A stretch of DNA of 64,000 nucleotides, from positions 2,480,001 through 2,544,000 of the forward strand of contig BCHX01000007.1 in assembly GCA_001599755.1 (NCBI GenBank), in the 5' to 3' direction. Source of the DNA: Gliomastix tumulicola. Lineage: Eukaryota > Ascomycota > Sordariomycetes > Hypocreales > Bionectriaceae. Position numbers and translations under genes: made by a program. Positions 41,118-51,609 of this stretch are shown here, piece by piece. Under the pieces are notes generated by a model. That model did no database searches, had not been told where the DNA came from, and worked only from the letters and a program-made list of their open reading frames with translations. Each line of letters starts with the position of its first letter. The first letter of the stretch is position 1.

Positions 41118-44100
41118 CTATACCAAGTCGGGATAGAATTCTCTGAGCGCCTCTCGACCTTCGCCAACGGCTTGTTTGAACACCTCTTGAAAGTCTTCAG
41201 ACAAGCCCACATTGTATCCGCTGTCAATCAGCATCTTTATGACCTCTTTAAAGTCCTCGGAAGACCATGAATTCTCAGAAGACGATGAGTTCTCAGAAGG
41301 CGATGAGGGACTTGTGTCATTTTTACGGAGAACGACAGAGCTCAGAATCTCACTGCCGGCCCAAAACGTTGGCCAAGAAGTCGAAATCACGCGCTGAGCT
41401 GCCTCCAAGGCTTCGGTTTTGCCCAGTCGCCTCAATGCCCAGCATATGGCAGGTTTGTGCCTTTCTGGATCGTCAATAACCATGTCGAAGATGGCATTCT
41501 TTTCGTCTTCCATTCTCTCGTGGACGTGGTCCAGGAACACCTTGTCGTAAACATCTAGTATGTCTATCTTAGCATCTGGAGCTGAGAGAATTACTTCTAT
41601 CAACTCAGTGCTAGCATTCTGAGCGGCTTGGTGAAGAGCAGTCTTGTCGTCTTTCACATCCTTCCTGATTGGGGCATTGACATCTGCACCGTGCCTCACG
41701 AGAGACTCGACCGCCCAGAAGGCCTTCGTGTCAACGGCAATTGACAGTGCTGATGTAGAGTTTTGGTCACGGCTGTTGGCGTCGAAACCAGCCTCGAGCA
41801 GTGCTTCAACTAGAACTGCTGCTTCTTCACCATCCATCGCATCTTCGTCGTCTGTTTCTTCACTATCCATCCCATCTTCGTCGTCTGTTGCGCTCTCTCC
41901 ACCTGCCGAGACGTTCTTAGTGCTGTGTCTGATGGCTCGTACCAAGGGCGGCTCGCCTTCCCATCGTTCTTCGGAATGGGAGGATTTCGAGAAAACAATA
42001 GCTCGGGAGAATTGATTCTCTTCCATCAAGCTCTGAAGACTATCAGATTCAGATAATGGCATTAATGTCAACTCATCAAAGAGGCCTCTCTCTTTTGGGT
42101 TGTACGTCGGCCATTCGTCGAAGCCTCCGATCTCCGGAAGCTGTGACATCTCCAGCGCCTCCAAGAAAGGCTCCCCTTGGTTTCCAAGAAAGGCTTGCCC
42201 GTACAACACCTGTGATAGGTGTAAAACACATCGACGAGTAGTGACATTTGCCTCGTAGAACACTTGTAGAGTGTACTCGCTCCAGTCTCGAAACTTATAT
42301 TCCTGCCTCCAATCTCTGTCATTTCGTAGCTGCTTATAGTGTCGATGTACAAGACTGAGAAAGTTGTATCGGCTTGGGGCAATCCTCATGGTAGGAGCTA
42401 TAGCTGGTATAATGCATTCAACTGCGTCGAGTCTCGAACCCAGTCTGCTGTCCTCAAACGTGCGGAAAATGTGGTCTAGTGTGTCATCATGAAGTCGGTA
42501 TTGACCATCGTGTAGCTTTATGCTCAAAGAACTCTTAGAAAATTTGATCCTAGATAGCGCTGCACTGACAAAGGAGGCGTAGAGTTCCTGGGCGCACAGG
42601 GTCGTTAGCGACAATGTTGTTTCTGCCGCCTTGAGCCTGTATTTGTTTCCTGTGTGAAGCGGAGGGTGAATGAGAGCATTCCAACCGAAGAATCTATACT
42701 CTCTTTGGCCCGGAGTTGGTGCCGCCAGTCGTGGACGCTCTATCGGCTTGAGACTCATCCTGTAATTGCCCTGACTATAGGAGCCATCCCATACGTTGTA
42801 TGAATTCAAGTAGGAATCATCGTAACCCTGGGAATCCCTGGGAAGATGGACGTCGCCTTCAATCTCCCTCAAAATCTCAGGGTCTAAACCTTCATGACTC
42901 CAGAAGTGGTCGGCTTCGTCGAAGATGGAGAGACGCACTTTCTCGCCATCAATATCCTTCTCGCCATTAATCTCTGGATAGGGCGACAGTGAGAAGATTC
43001 TTCCTGTAACAACTTGGCATGGCTTCTGAGAGATCAAATCGTTCGCGAGATCATGTTGATACCGTTTACTCTTGGGATCCAGCTCCAGGGCCATTGTCCA
43101 CAGTCCAAGAACTGCCTCGACCGTTGAGACATCCATTTTCCAAAGCCACCTATCACCTTCAAGAGCTTCTTGAATGCCGAGAAAGAATGCAACTGCCTTG
43201 GGCTGGGTTTCTTTATAGACCCAGCATGAAGTAGCCCAGCTGAAGGTCTGCAGAAATTCGCGGTCAGGATCCCAATATTTGAGTCTGGAATCGTCAGATG
43301 GGAAGTGGAATTTCATGAGTTTGGCAGCTGTTTTTGTGATCGCCGACACTAGTATCTCAGCTTCATGCCTGTAAGATATGTGATCGGGAAACCAGTCGGA
43401 AAGTCCAGCAGGTAGTTCAAGCGAGGATTCGGAGTCTCTCGATGGGTTGGTTAACCTCGCGAGCCTTGTTCGGTATCCTAAGATCTTGGAGGCAGCCGAG
43501 ACCGGCTTAGGCATGATCAGGGAATAAAAATCATCTAAACCCTCGGTCGCAAGATGGGTGCCTCCAAAAATGCCAATTGACTTTACACCATGATGATGCA
43601 ATTGTCCACGATAAGTCGGCCACATGACACCCCTATTCCTTAATACACGCCCACCCGTCCAAAAGGGCAGCTCCTTAATGGCTGGCGTTTTCCCAACTGG
43701 TCGGCCCCGGGGACATAGGCCTTCAATGAACGACCCTCTGCCAGAAGCTTTATTGTCGAGCTCGAGGCTCATGGCTAGCCAGTCGAGCTCATGACCTTTC
43801 AAAATGTCTGAGAAGCCATCCAAAAGATTAGAATCTCTTGACAGCCGTTGAGTACGGAGAAGCGACCGGATGGTGCTCATCATCAGCATGACACCAAGCT
43901 GAGCGATGGACACAAATGGATGAAGTCCCCTCAAGCCAATGAACTGGGCAACGAAACCAGTGATGCTGAAAATGATAGCGAGCCAGACTAAGACTCCTCC
44001 TGGCCTCTGCGATGCATCTTTCCAAGATGTAATGTATTGTTCATTTGGGTCGTGAATATCGCTGTAGGCAAAGGAATCAAAGGTCTGGTCGCCGATGCGC

Positions 44101-45032
44101 TGGCTGCCTGGCTGAAGCCAAACTAACCTCGTAGTAGGACCCCGGTCCTCCGTAGAGGGCTTTCTCCTAAACACCCTTTCCTTGGTGCTCTCACCAACCA
44201 AGAATGCACACAGAAAGTTTCCAGTGCACAGCAGAATTGTGCCAGCAGCCATGGTTGGAAAACCATACGCATTTGGGGGCTTGTCCTCTATCTTGAGCTG
44301 AAGATGATATGTCAAGATGGACGCGATAACTAGCACGCCACTCTGTAGTAGAAAGCCAGTGACAGCTGCCGCAAAGACCCAGAGGCGGCTTGGGCTTTTC
44401 ATCCAAACCGCCAGCGTCAGATTTGGAGCCGGCGCGAAGGTCGTCTCCCTCTCACTATCAGTTTGGCCGGCCTCCGCGTCGCTTGATGTGGCAGCACCAC
44501 TATCGGTATTACAGCTCCATTCTGGCCGGTCTCTCTGACTTTTGTTGAAGTACTCCTTGGTTGTATATAGACCAGCGGTGGCATCAAGACCGTTCTTATC
44601 AATGAAACTGTCCCTGTCTAGCGTAGAGTCGTGTACAAGCTCCAGAAGCCGAGGAGTACCAAAGATTCTGGTAATCCCCCCGTTGATATAGAGCTCGCAG
44701 ATATCACGGCTCGTCGATGAGCACAGCTCAGCTTCGATAGCTCCAGAACCCTCCTGAGCACGGCCAATGAAGGCTCTTAGTGATGTATTGCCTCGTACAC
44801 GAATAGCCGATACAATAGCAGTGAGAATTCCAAGCGGTGCCATAGCAAAGATGAAGTAGTCATAGTACGTTAGACTTTCGCTAAGGAATTGCTTTGTTGG
44901 CTGCTCTCCGAATAGGGCGATAAGTGGCGTGAGGTCGGTGAAGAGGTTGTTGTAGAAATCTCCCCACCAGTCGGCGGCGGTAACACCACTAGTACTGATA
45001 GATGCAATTATCAGGATTGTGGTCAGCTTCAT
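41118..45032 (-). CDS. Large membrane protein with C-terminal ankyrin repeats
   Basis: This is an intronless 1304-residue protein. It begins with a signal-peptide-like MKLTTILIIASISTSGVTA, then several membrane segments: FIFAMAPLGILTAIVSAI near residue 60, LWVFAAAVTGFLLQSGVLVI near 217, FPTMAAGTILLCTGNFLCAF near 253, and two more near 350-390. The middle 600 residues are soluble and unrecognised. Near residues 1090-1110 an acidic 11-residue tandem (DDEDGMDSEET and variant) precedes ankyrin repeats: LVEALLEAGFDANSRDQNSTSALSIAV, AVESLVRHGADVNAP and KTALHQAAQNASTELIEVIL. A Ser/Glu-rich triple repeat follows near residue 1250. It resembles the large family of fungal ankyrin membrane proteins with no assigned function. 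A membrane sensor role is only a guess. Confidence 0.85.
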   Translation of the reverse strand: MKLTTILIIASISTSGVTAADWWGDFYNNLFTDLTPLIALFGEQPTKQFLSESLTYYDYFIFAMAPLGILTAIVSAIRVRGNTSLRAFIGRAQEGSGAIEAELCSSTSRDICELYINGGITRIFGTPRLLELVHDSTLDRDSFIDKNGLDATAGLYTTKEYFNKSQRDRPEWSCNTDSGAATSSDAEAGQTDSERETTFAPAPNLTLAVWMKSPSRLWVFAAAVTGFLLQSGVLVIASILTYHLQLKIEDKPPNAYGFPTMAAGTILLCTGNFLCAFLVGESTKERVFRRKPSTEDRGPTTRLVWLQPGSQRIGDQTFDSFAYSDIHDPNEQYITSWKDASQRPGGVLVWLAIIFSITGFVAQFIGLRGLHPFVSIAQLGVMLMMSTIRSLLRTQRLSRDSNLLDGFSDILKGHELDWLAMSLELDNKASGRGSFIEGLCPRGRPVGKTPAIKELPFWTGGRVLRNRGVMWPTYRGQLHHHGVKSIGIFGGTHLATEGLDDFYSLIMPKPVSAASKILGYRTRLARLTNPSRDSESSLELPAGLSDWFPDHISYRHEAEILVSAITKTAAKLMKFHFPSDDSRLKYWDPDREFLQTFSWATSCWVYKETQPKAVAFFLGIQEALEGDRWLWKMDVSTVEAVLGLWTMALELDPKSKRYQHDLANDLISQKPCQVVTGRIFSLSPYPEINGEKDIDGEKVRLSIFDEADHFWSHEGLDPEILREIEGDVHLPRDSQGYDDSYLNSYNVWDGSYSQGNYRMSLKPIERPRLAAPTPGQREYRFFGWNALIHPPLHTGNKYRLKAAETTLSLTTLCAQELYASFVSAALSRIKFSKSSLSIKLHDGQYRLHDDTLDHIFRTFEDSRLGSRLDAVECIIPAIAPTMRIAPSRYNFLSLVHRHYKQLRNDRDWRQEYKFRDWSEYTLQVFYEANVTTRRCVLHLSQVLYGQAFLGNQGEPFLEALEMSQLPEIGGFDEWPTYNPKERGLFDELTLMPLSESDSLQSLMEENQFSRAIVFSKSSHSEERWEGEPPLVRAIRHSTKNVSAGGESATDDEDGMDSEETDDEDAMDGEEAAVLVEALLEAGFDANSRDQNSTSALSIAVDTKAFWAVESLVRHGADVNAPIRKDVKDDKTALHQAAQNASTELIEVILSAPDAKIDILDVYDKVFLDHVHERMEDEKNAIFDMVIDDPERHKPAICWALRRLGKTEALEAAQRVISTSWPTFWAGSEILSSVVLRKNDTSPSSPSENSSSSENSWSSEDFKEVIKMLIDSGYNVGLSEDFQEVFKQAVGEGREALREFYPDLV
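41251..41304. repeat. 18-bp tandem repeat in ankyrin gene
   Basis: Three units of 18 bp start at 41251, 41269 and 41287. The last two differ at two positions (gaattctcagaagacgat and gagttctcagaaggcgat); the first is more diverged. On the coding strand they give Ser/Glu/Asn-rich hexapeptides near the C-terminus. Confidence 0.85.
41823..41888. repeat. 33-bp tandem duplication in ankyrin gene
   Basis: Two nearly identical 33-bp units start at 41823 and 41856. They encode the acidic 11-residue repeats DDEDAMDGEEA and DDEDGMDSEET just before the ankyrin repeats. The frame is kept, so the copy number could vary between strains. Confidence 0.85.
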
Positions 45033-46752
45033 CCTGTCGATGCTGGATCTGATGACGAGGTATTCAAGGTAAAGAGTAATTTGGAGGATAGCTTGGAAGC
45101 TCCGAAGACGGCGAATGCAAAATCACGGATGAAAGATGGGAGATAAAGGACTGAAGATGAAAGCTGGACGTCGTAAAAAGAAATATAAAAGAAAGGGCTG
45201 GAAAGTGAGGAAGCGAGTGTGAGCCTTAGGCATTAATCATCCAGCCTGATTCTGCACATTTGGCTGCCCAACTACGTGGCAGGGTCCACTAGATAAGAGA
45301 TTCTGCCGCTGTCCTGACCACTCAGGGCATCCCTCGCTGAGGTTGCATCTGCATGTCATATTTTGAATGCAACCTAAGCAACTCCAGTGGACACTGGACG
45401 GCCGCGTGACTAGGTTGCCTAATATGCAGCCAAGATGAAGCTGCATGAATACTAATAGAGCCAGAATGGAAGCTGTGTCTCAAGTAAGATGCTGAAAGAT
45501 CGAATTACAGCGGCCTTATTATCGACTCTAGTGAAGCGGACTCATTGCCTATTAATGATGATTTATATCAGCTCCATGTCTAGCACCGATATTCATGGAG
45601 CGAATGACACAGCATCTCGACTTGGAGTGCAACGGCAATCAGATGGCCCTTTTAATCTCGAGACTGTCTTATGTCCACTGAGTCGTTCCTCATGCACTAG
45701 GTGGGCGTTCGAGGACCCAGTACGACTATGTTTCATCGGCTTATTATCCAGTAGTAGGTAGAGCTCAACAGATCATCAACGCTGTGTCATGAGAGGTGAC
45801 ATGCAGGTGACGGTTGCCTCGCTGTACGACCCATGCTGTAAAGGCGCCTACATCTTACCCTTCGCCATTCCGCTTTCCCCTACTCTCACTGTTCCGCCTT
45901 TTCCGGATCTAAACCGGAAGGAGACGATACCACCACCGTGATTACGATGGAATGAGGAGTGAATCTAAGGAGGCCGCGGGAAAGAGCGTGACATTGCAAC
46001 CAAGATCGTCTTAGCCGAACTCGCCTCACGATTACAGGGACGAAATGCTTCACGATTCGGTAGCAGAAGCATAAACGATTCGGAACTCGTATTTCACCCA
46101 GGTAATCGACTCGTTTTGACCTTCTTGAACACCACACCTCTTTTATTTGTATGTTGACTAATAATCATCCAAAATATCTGAAGGCGATATGGTCTGCATC
46201 TTCTCAGTGTACCCAATTCTCCCAATTGGCGGCTGAACCCTACATACAGCGTCTGAGAAGCCGCTGGTTACTTAGTAGGATGACCCAGCCAATATTGAGC
46301 CGGTACAGGAAAAGACTGATCCTGCCTTTCAAGTTCATCTTACACCGCAATGATGTACACTTTCATTGTTAGCCAAGACAATTGATTCATTTACTAATCG
46401 AACGCCTTGTGCTTGCAACAATGACCAGCTTCGCGGCTCGGCCACCACTTTGTACTAGCAAAATTCTAGGCTTCTCATTGTCCCATTGTCTCCCAGCACA
46501 ACTAAAAAGATAGTCATGAAAGACGCCACCGAAAGACGCTACTATTCTGATCAAAGACAGACAAAGAGTTAAGTACAAGGACATGACCTCACAAGGTGGA
46601 AGCATGATACCGTCGAACATATACTTAAGTCGTCGATTTCCCATGCGAACATCTTTGAACGGGCTTTCATCGATATGCCAAACTCACGAAGTCCCCTTCA
46701 CAAGACGAAGAACACATAGAAAGCTCATCCAGAATCACAGTTCGTCTTCAAG
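45033..46752. other. Long intergenic region between two membrane-protein genes
   Basis: This 1.7-kb region lies between divergent genes. The first 200 bp upstream of the ankyrin gene are purine-rich on the plus strand (pyrimidine-rich leader on the minus strand). An 8-bp inverted repeat occurs at 45341-45374. Short open frames on both strands lack domains or splice logic. I see no transposon ends. Confidence 0.5.
45341..45374. repeat. Inverted repeat GGTTGCAT/ATGCAACC
   Basis: Two perfect 8-bp inverted arms are separated by 18 bp, with a further GGTTGC at 45413. It could be a regulator site or a chance palindrome. Confidence 0.5.
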
Positions 46753-48126
46753 ATGCCGCGCCTATCACAGAAGTACGCCGGGCAGCGGAGATTCAAGCTC
46801 ACGACCCGAGGTTACGACGAGGATGCTGCACCAAACCTCGACAGCTCCAGCACCGACCGGACAATCTCAGACGAGCAGAACAGCCATGCGGAACAGAATG
46901 GACATCATAGCAAGAGCTCCCCCGAGAGCAATAGGAGCAGCCCAGGCAGTTCCGGATCCAGCGACACAGCAGAATATACTTCTTCTCGCCGTAGCAGCAG
47001 CATGAGCGACTCTACGGTCCACAGTAGTATTGCCGCTTCCGATGTAGAAGCGCCCCCATCCACTCTGGCTCAAATCCTTACTACTTACAATCCTTTGAAC
47101 TGGATTCGACTGCTAGTCACGTTCTTTTCATTCAGACTGCGCCGTCAGCTTACCCTTGCCAGTCTGGAGGAGTTGAATCGCCAGCTGTCTGGGGTGAATA
47201 CCTGGCTTCGCCTGGTCATGGCGCTAGGATCATGCTATCTCCTCTTCTACGCTGTATCAGTCGTTGTACTGCTGATTCCCTCCCAGGAGAGGCCGCTCGA
47301 CGGTCCAACAACTTTCATCCTATTAGGCATCGCGCTTGTTGCCAGCGTACATGAGATAACGAGGAGACCTTCAATGCTCCTGGAGTTCACGCTGATATTT
47401 CATCTAGTATGGATAGTGCTTGCTATCTTTGCCACCGTCGGCATCATCTTGGCTATCCTAGCATGGTCTGGGGCAGCTCTAGTGACCTTTGCAATTTTAG
47501 CTTGCTGGGTGGCGATTTACTTCCTAGGGCATCTGCTTCTGAAGCTTCCAGGGTTTGTCTGGGGAGAGATCAAGTTCCTCTGCTCCGAGATTCTGAGTCT
47601 ACTCAAAGTTTGCTGGGGAGAGCTCAAATCCCTGGTCTCCATCGTTCGGGGACTAGTTTGGTTTTCCCGGGCAGCGTTAAGATACCTGCTCATCAGAGCC
47701 GGGCCTCGACTGCGGGACGACATCCAGTATCTTTTATCATGCCTCTGGCAGCTGATTCGAACCATGCCAACTGTCCTCTTCATCGCATTCATCGCGTGGA
47801 CCTCCACTTTCGCACTGATGAAATTTCAAAACACGGTCGGACGGAGCCGCCTGTGGATTGCCCGAGCCGATCATATACCAGCTATTCGTTTGATGCTGTC
47901 CAATTACTGGACTGGCAGATTTGCTGCCTGGATGTACGACTGGGTACCTGAGGAGTGTCGGCACCGTGAGCAGTGGCTCACTCCCGACGCAGAGCCAAAC
48001 GAGTACCTTTACCGGTTGATTGGCATGGTGCCCTCGGATCCTGACTTTAGGGAGACTATTTGCAGGTTCATCTGGGCTGAACCACTTCCCGAAATCCCGG
48101 CAGTCCTCCAGGATCTTGCGGCCTAG
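46753..48126 (+). CDS. Multi-pass membrane protein of unknown function
   Basis: This is an intronless 457-residue protein. The first 100 residues are hydrophilic and rich in Ser, Asn and Glu (SSPESNRSSPGSSGSSD). Hydrophobic segments follow near residues 113-130, 155-175, 190-205, 215-240, 245-262 and 340-360. Between the last segments is a stretch with many Trp, Leu and Arg (FVWGEIKFLCSEILSLLKVCWGE). The C-terminal 90 residues are soluble. I recognise no family. The start at 46753 is the first ATG of the frame. It could span an organelle or plasma membrane; no neighbour hints at a role. Confidence 0.75.
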   Translation: MPRLSQKYAGQRRFKLTTRGYDEDAAPNLDSSSTDRTISDEQNSHAEQNGHHSKSSPESNRSSPGSSGSSDTAEYTSSRRSSSMSDSTVHSSIAASDVEAPPSTLAQILTTYNPLNWIRLLVTFFSFRLRRQLTLASLEELNRQLSGVNTWLRLVMALGSCYLLFYAVSVVVLLIPSQERPLDGPTTFILLGIALVASVHEITRRPSMLLEFTLIFHLVWIVLAIFATVGIILAILAWSGAALVTFAILACWVAIYFLGHLLLKLPGFVWGEIKFLCSEILSLLKVCWGELKSLVSIVRGLVWFSRAALRYLLIRAGPRLRDDIQYLLSCLWQLIRTMPTVLFIAFIAWTSTFALMKFQNTVGRSRLWIARADHIPAIRLMLSNYWTGRFAAWMYDWVPEECRHREQWLTPDAEPNEYLYRLIGMVPSDPDFRETICRFIWAEPLPEIPAVLQDLAA

Positions 48127-48324
48127 CGGCGATACGATGAGTAGGCATGCCTCACGAGGGCCCTTTAGTTAGAGTTATAGAGGTCAACAATACCATTTTT
48201 TGATATGACCAGTAGATATGACCAGTAGTAATATCATACGTCAATCTCATTCTAGAAGTGACATTCCTGTTTGTAGAGAACGATACTTCACGTACTAGGC
48301 CGAGACGAATGACTCGCAGGCAGT

Positions 48325-49671
48325 CTATACAAGAGCAGGTAGAATCTGACCAGAACACTCTCCAAAACCAATCAGTTCTTTTTCAGATGACCCTGCCCAG
48401 CCACGAATGACCACGGTATCTCCATCGTCCAGAAACGCACGCGACTCGTCAGCCCCCAGCTGCAGCGGCGTCTTCCCACCGAGAGTCTGCTCGAGAACGG
48501 ACCCCTGCGTACCAGGCTCGAAGCCGGAGATAGTCCCAGATCCGAGGAGGTCGCCGGTGCGCATGTTGCAGCCCGAGATGCTGTGATGTGCGATCATCTG
48601 ACCCCAAGACCAGAGGAGGTTCTTGCTCGATGTACGGGAGATGGTGGCGGTATTTCCTGCCTTGGCTGCGGACAAATTTGTCAGAAAAGGCACCCATCGC
48701 GGCGTGGGAGTGTCAAGCTTACTGGTAATCGAAACTTCCAGATTGATATCCAGGACATTGTTCTCATTACTGTCCCTCAGATACTCCTGGAGCTCGACTT
48801 CGTTCTTCAGTCCTGCCGTCTTGTACGGCTCCAGTACATCAGCAAGCACGACCCACGGGCTGATGGTAGTGCCGAAGTTCTTTGCGTTGAACGGGCCAAG
48901 AGGCACATACTCCCACTGCTGAATATCTCGTGCGCTCCAGTCATTCATGAGCACATACCCGAAGATGTGTTCCTCGGCATCCTCGAGGCGGATCGGGTGC
49001 CCCAGCTCGTTGCCCCGACTAACAAACATGCCGAGTTCTAGCTCAATATCGAGCTTGGCGCAGGGCTTGAACACAGGGGTGGGTGCGCCAGGCGCGGGGA
49101 GCACTTGCCCCTTGGGACGATGAAGAGGTGTTCCAGAGATGACAACGGAGCTGGCACGGCTGTGATAAGCTACCGGTACATGGTTGTAGTTCGGGTTCAG
49201 AGCATTGGCTGGACCGCGGAAGAGCGTCCCGACGTTGTGCGCGTGGTTGCGACCGGCGAAGAAGTCGGTGTAGTCACCAATAGCCAGAGGGAGGTGATTC
49301 TGAACGTCTGCAAGAGGGATGAGAGTCTCTTCCCGGAGGCTCTTGTTCTCGCGCAAGACATCGGGGTAGGGAGTATCCAGAAGGAAAACATCCCGAATGT
49401 AGCCACGGACGATGCGATGGTGTTTGCGGCCAAGAGCAGCAAATGCATTCAGTGTAGACTCGCCAAAGACAGTCGTGTGGTCTTCCGCCAGGTCTTTGCA
49501 GCTAGCAAATCCGCTCTGTCGAGAAAATGCGTGTAAATCAAAGACATAATCGCCTATTGCCACCGCGATTCGAGGGGTTTTGATCTTTGAGGTGGTGATG
49601 ACGCCGAATGGGATGTTCGCCAAGGAGAAGGGGGAATCGGCAGCGATGGAGAGCCAAGATTTCAAAGCCAT
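48325..49671 (-). CDS. fahA: Fumarylacetoacetase
   Basis: This enzyme hydrolyses fumarylacetoacetate to fumarate and acetoacetate, the last step of phenylalanine/tyrosine and homogentisate catabolism. The gene is intronless and encodes 448 residues. Motifs in order are SPFSLANIPFGVI, the active-site DYTDFFAGRNHAHNVGTLFRG, LNPNYNHVPVAYHSRASSVVISGT, metal ligands in KLDIELELGMFV and FGYVLMNDWSARDIQQWEYVPLGPF, and NMRTGDLLGSGTISG. I prefer the ATG at 49671 (MALKSWLS), because the nine residues from 49698 have no counterpart in the family. It is divergent from homogentisate dioxygenase across 442 bp, as in other fungal homogentisate clusters. Maleylacetoacetate isomerase is not in the window. Confidence 0.95.
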   Translation of the reverse strand: MALKSWLSIAADSPFSLANIPFGVITTSKIKTPRIAVAIGDYVFDLHAFSRQSGFASCKDLAEDHTTVFGESTLNAFAALGRKHHRIVRGYIRDVFLLDTPYPDVLRENKSLREETLIPLADVQNHLPLAIGDYTDFFAGRNHAHNVGTLFRGPANALNPNYNHVPVAYHSRASSVVISGTPLHRPKGQVLPAPGAPTPVFKPCAKLDIELELGMFVSRGNELGHPIRLEDAEEHIFGYVLMNDWSARDIQQWEYVPLGPFNAKNFGTTISPWVVLADVLEPYKTAGLKNEVELQEYLRDSNENNVLDINLEVSITSKLDTPTPRWVPFLTNLSAAKAGNTATISRTSSKNLLWSWGQMIAHHSISGCNMRTGDLLGSGTISGFEPGTQGSVLEQTLGGKTPLQLGADESRAFLDDGDTVVIRGWAGSSEKELIGFGECSGQILPALV

Positions 49672-50113
49672 CGTAACCAAGTGATATACAAGAAGCAAGG
49701 GTAGGCCGAGAAGTGTGAGTCTATCTAGCTGTTGGATGGCGTGGACAGGGGTAACGGGCGACGTGCTATGTCGAGTAGCTAATGATGTTGTCCGTATTCT
49801 TTATCTCTTCGGCAGGAGCTGAATCTTCTAGCAACTGCGCCGGTGACGCTCTCGATAAGCAATCGGCCCCTTGATGGCCAGCATCGCGCTTCGGGATCAA
49901 ATAACGCGGGGCCGGAACTTGGTGCTCGTTGTGATTGAGGCGGAAAGGCGCCATTCCGAGATTCCGACCATCCGTGATGCACGACTCAGAACCGACTCTC
50001 CACCTTCATTTATTGATTTAGTGATCATATCTTACCAAGGGAGGGCAAGATAAGGGTCTAGATAGGCGAAATTTGATGCCAGTACACATCAGTTATTGAG
50101 TCGAAGATCCATC
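49672..50113. promoter_or_regulatory. fahA-hmgA divergent promoter
   Basis: This 442-bp region is shared by fahA and hmgA. It contains TTCCGAG and TTCCGAC in tandem at 49954-49968 and a CGG-N2-CCG palindrome (cggggccg) at 49907-49914, both plausible zinc-cluster sites. Confidence 0.65.
49954..49968 (+). promoter_or_regulatory. TTCCGA motif pair in fahA-hmgA promoter
   Basis: The sequence TTCCGAGATTCCGAC holds two direct copies of TTCCGA spaced 8 bp start to start. The same hexamer recurs before every other gene of the cluster, and TTCCGAGAT followed by TTCCG also appears before the regulator gene. Confidence 0.6.
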
Positions 50114-51609
50114 ATGCCTACCACTAAGTTCTCAACCCCGGAGAAGTACGATTACCTTAACGGATTCGGGTCTTTTCATGAGTAGGTCTGCACCAATCAT
50201 ACAGTGTTCACCAAGCTGACCAGTACTTCAGATCAGAAGCTGTAAAGGGTGCCCTACCTATCGGTGCCAACTCGCCACAGAAGGCACCATATGGCCTGTA
50301 CGCGGAGAAGCTCTCCGGGACAGCATTCACAGCTCCCCGCCACGAAAACCAGCAGATATGGCTCTATCGCATTCTGCCCTCAGCGTCTCACTCCTCGTTC
50401 CAGCCCCTAGACAACGATCCGCACGGTGAAGATGCCAAGCTTTCCCAGATCCCCAATCAGCTTCGCTGGGACCCCTTTGACATCGACGAGGATGTCGACT
50501 GGGTGCGTGGTATGCGAAAGGTCGCCGGTGCTGGCGATGCTACCATGAAGACGGGGGTGGGCATCTTCATCTTTGCGGCTGGACGGAACATGGATGCCAA
50601 CACGGCCATGTACTCGTCTGACGGCGATATGCTCATCGTGGCGCAACATGGCGTTTTGGATATCAGAACCGAGCTGGGCAACCTGCTTGTCCGACCGAAT
50701 GAGATTGCTGTCATCCCACGGGGCATCAAGTACCGTGTCGATCTTCCCGAGGGTCCAGTCCGGGGTTACATCCTTGAGCTGCACCAGGGTCACTTCGTCC
50801 TTCCGGAGCTTGGACCGATCGGGTCCAACTGCTTAGCCAACCCCAGGGACTTTCAGGTCCCGGTAGCCAGCTATATTCAAGATACCTCTACTAGATGGAC
50901 CATCGTCAACAAATTCAACGGGAGGCTGTTTACGGCTCAGCAGAATCATATCCCATTTGATGTCGTCGGCTGGCATGGAAAGTGAGTTCACTATCCCGTG
51001 AAACGCGAAGAAGAGAGCCTGTTAAGCTAACCTACTCATAGCTGTACGTTGCAACCTTTCATCATACCCGGTTTCATTGTTTAACAGTATCACATAGATT
51101 TCCCCTACAAGTACGATCTTGGCAGGTTCTCGGTCATTGGAAGCATCTCCTTCGACCACCCCGACCCTTCCATTTACACAGTCCTCACCGGCCCGTCGGA
51201 CCAACCAGGAACAGCCGTCGCCGACTTTGTCATCTTTCCACCGCGATGGCTCGTGCAGGAGGACACATTCCGCCCACCTTGGTACCACCGCAACACCATG
51301 TCAGAGTTCATGGGCCTCATCAGCGGTGAGTATGACGCCAAAGCCGGGGGCGGATTCAAAGCTGCCGGTGCCAGTCTGCACAATGTCATGGCGGCACACG
51401 GCCCGGATGCATCGACTTTCGAGAAGGCGTCCAACGCGACGTTGGCTCCGCAGAAGGTCGGGGAGGGCAGTATGGCGTTCATGTTCGAGAGCAGTCTCAT
51501 GCTAGGTGTGACGGAATGGGGACTCAGAACCTGTCAGAAGGTACAAGAGGAGTACAACGAAGAAAGTTGGACAGGGCTCAAGCCTCACTTCCAGCCGCCT
51601 GCTCAATGA
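50114..51609 (+). CDS. hmgA: Homogentisate 1,2-dioxygenase with a 2-nt exon
   Basis: This Fe(II) dioxygenase opens the ring of homogentisate to maleylacetoacetate. Exons are 50114-50181, 50232-50981, 51042-51043 and 51098-51609, giving 443 residues. Motifs include YLNGFGSFHESEAVKGALP, NSPQKAPYGLYAEKLSGTAFT, WLYRILPSASHSSF, DGDMLIVAQHG, and the iron-ligand region PPRWLVQEDTFRPPWYHRN, SEFMGLISGEYDA and GASLHNVMAAHGPD. The third exon is only CT. It is required because joining exon 2 (ending AA) directly to the last exon (starting AT) breaks the frame. With CT the join reads AAC TAT TTC CCC, giving the conserved Gly-Asn-Tyr-Phe-Pro-Tyr-Lys-Tyr. Both flanking introns (60 and 54 nt) have proper GT-AG ends. 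Confidence 0.93.

Noticed and set aside
48325..49698. Start of fumarylacetoacetase at 49698
   Set aside because: The nine extra residues have no family counterpart. The ATG at 49671 gives the standard N-terminus.
50982..51097. Single-intron or nested (stwintron) model for homogentisate dioxygenase
   Set aside because: Removing the whole stretch as one unit joins AA to AT and shifts the frame. No other acceptor gives an open frame.
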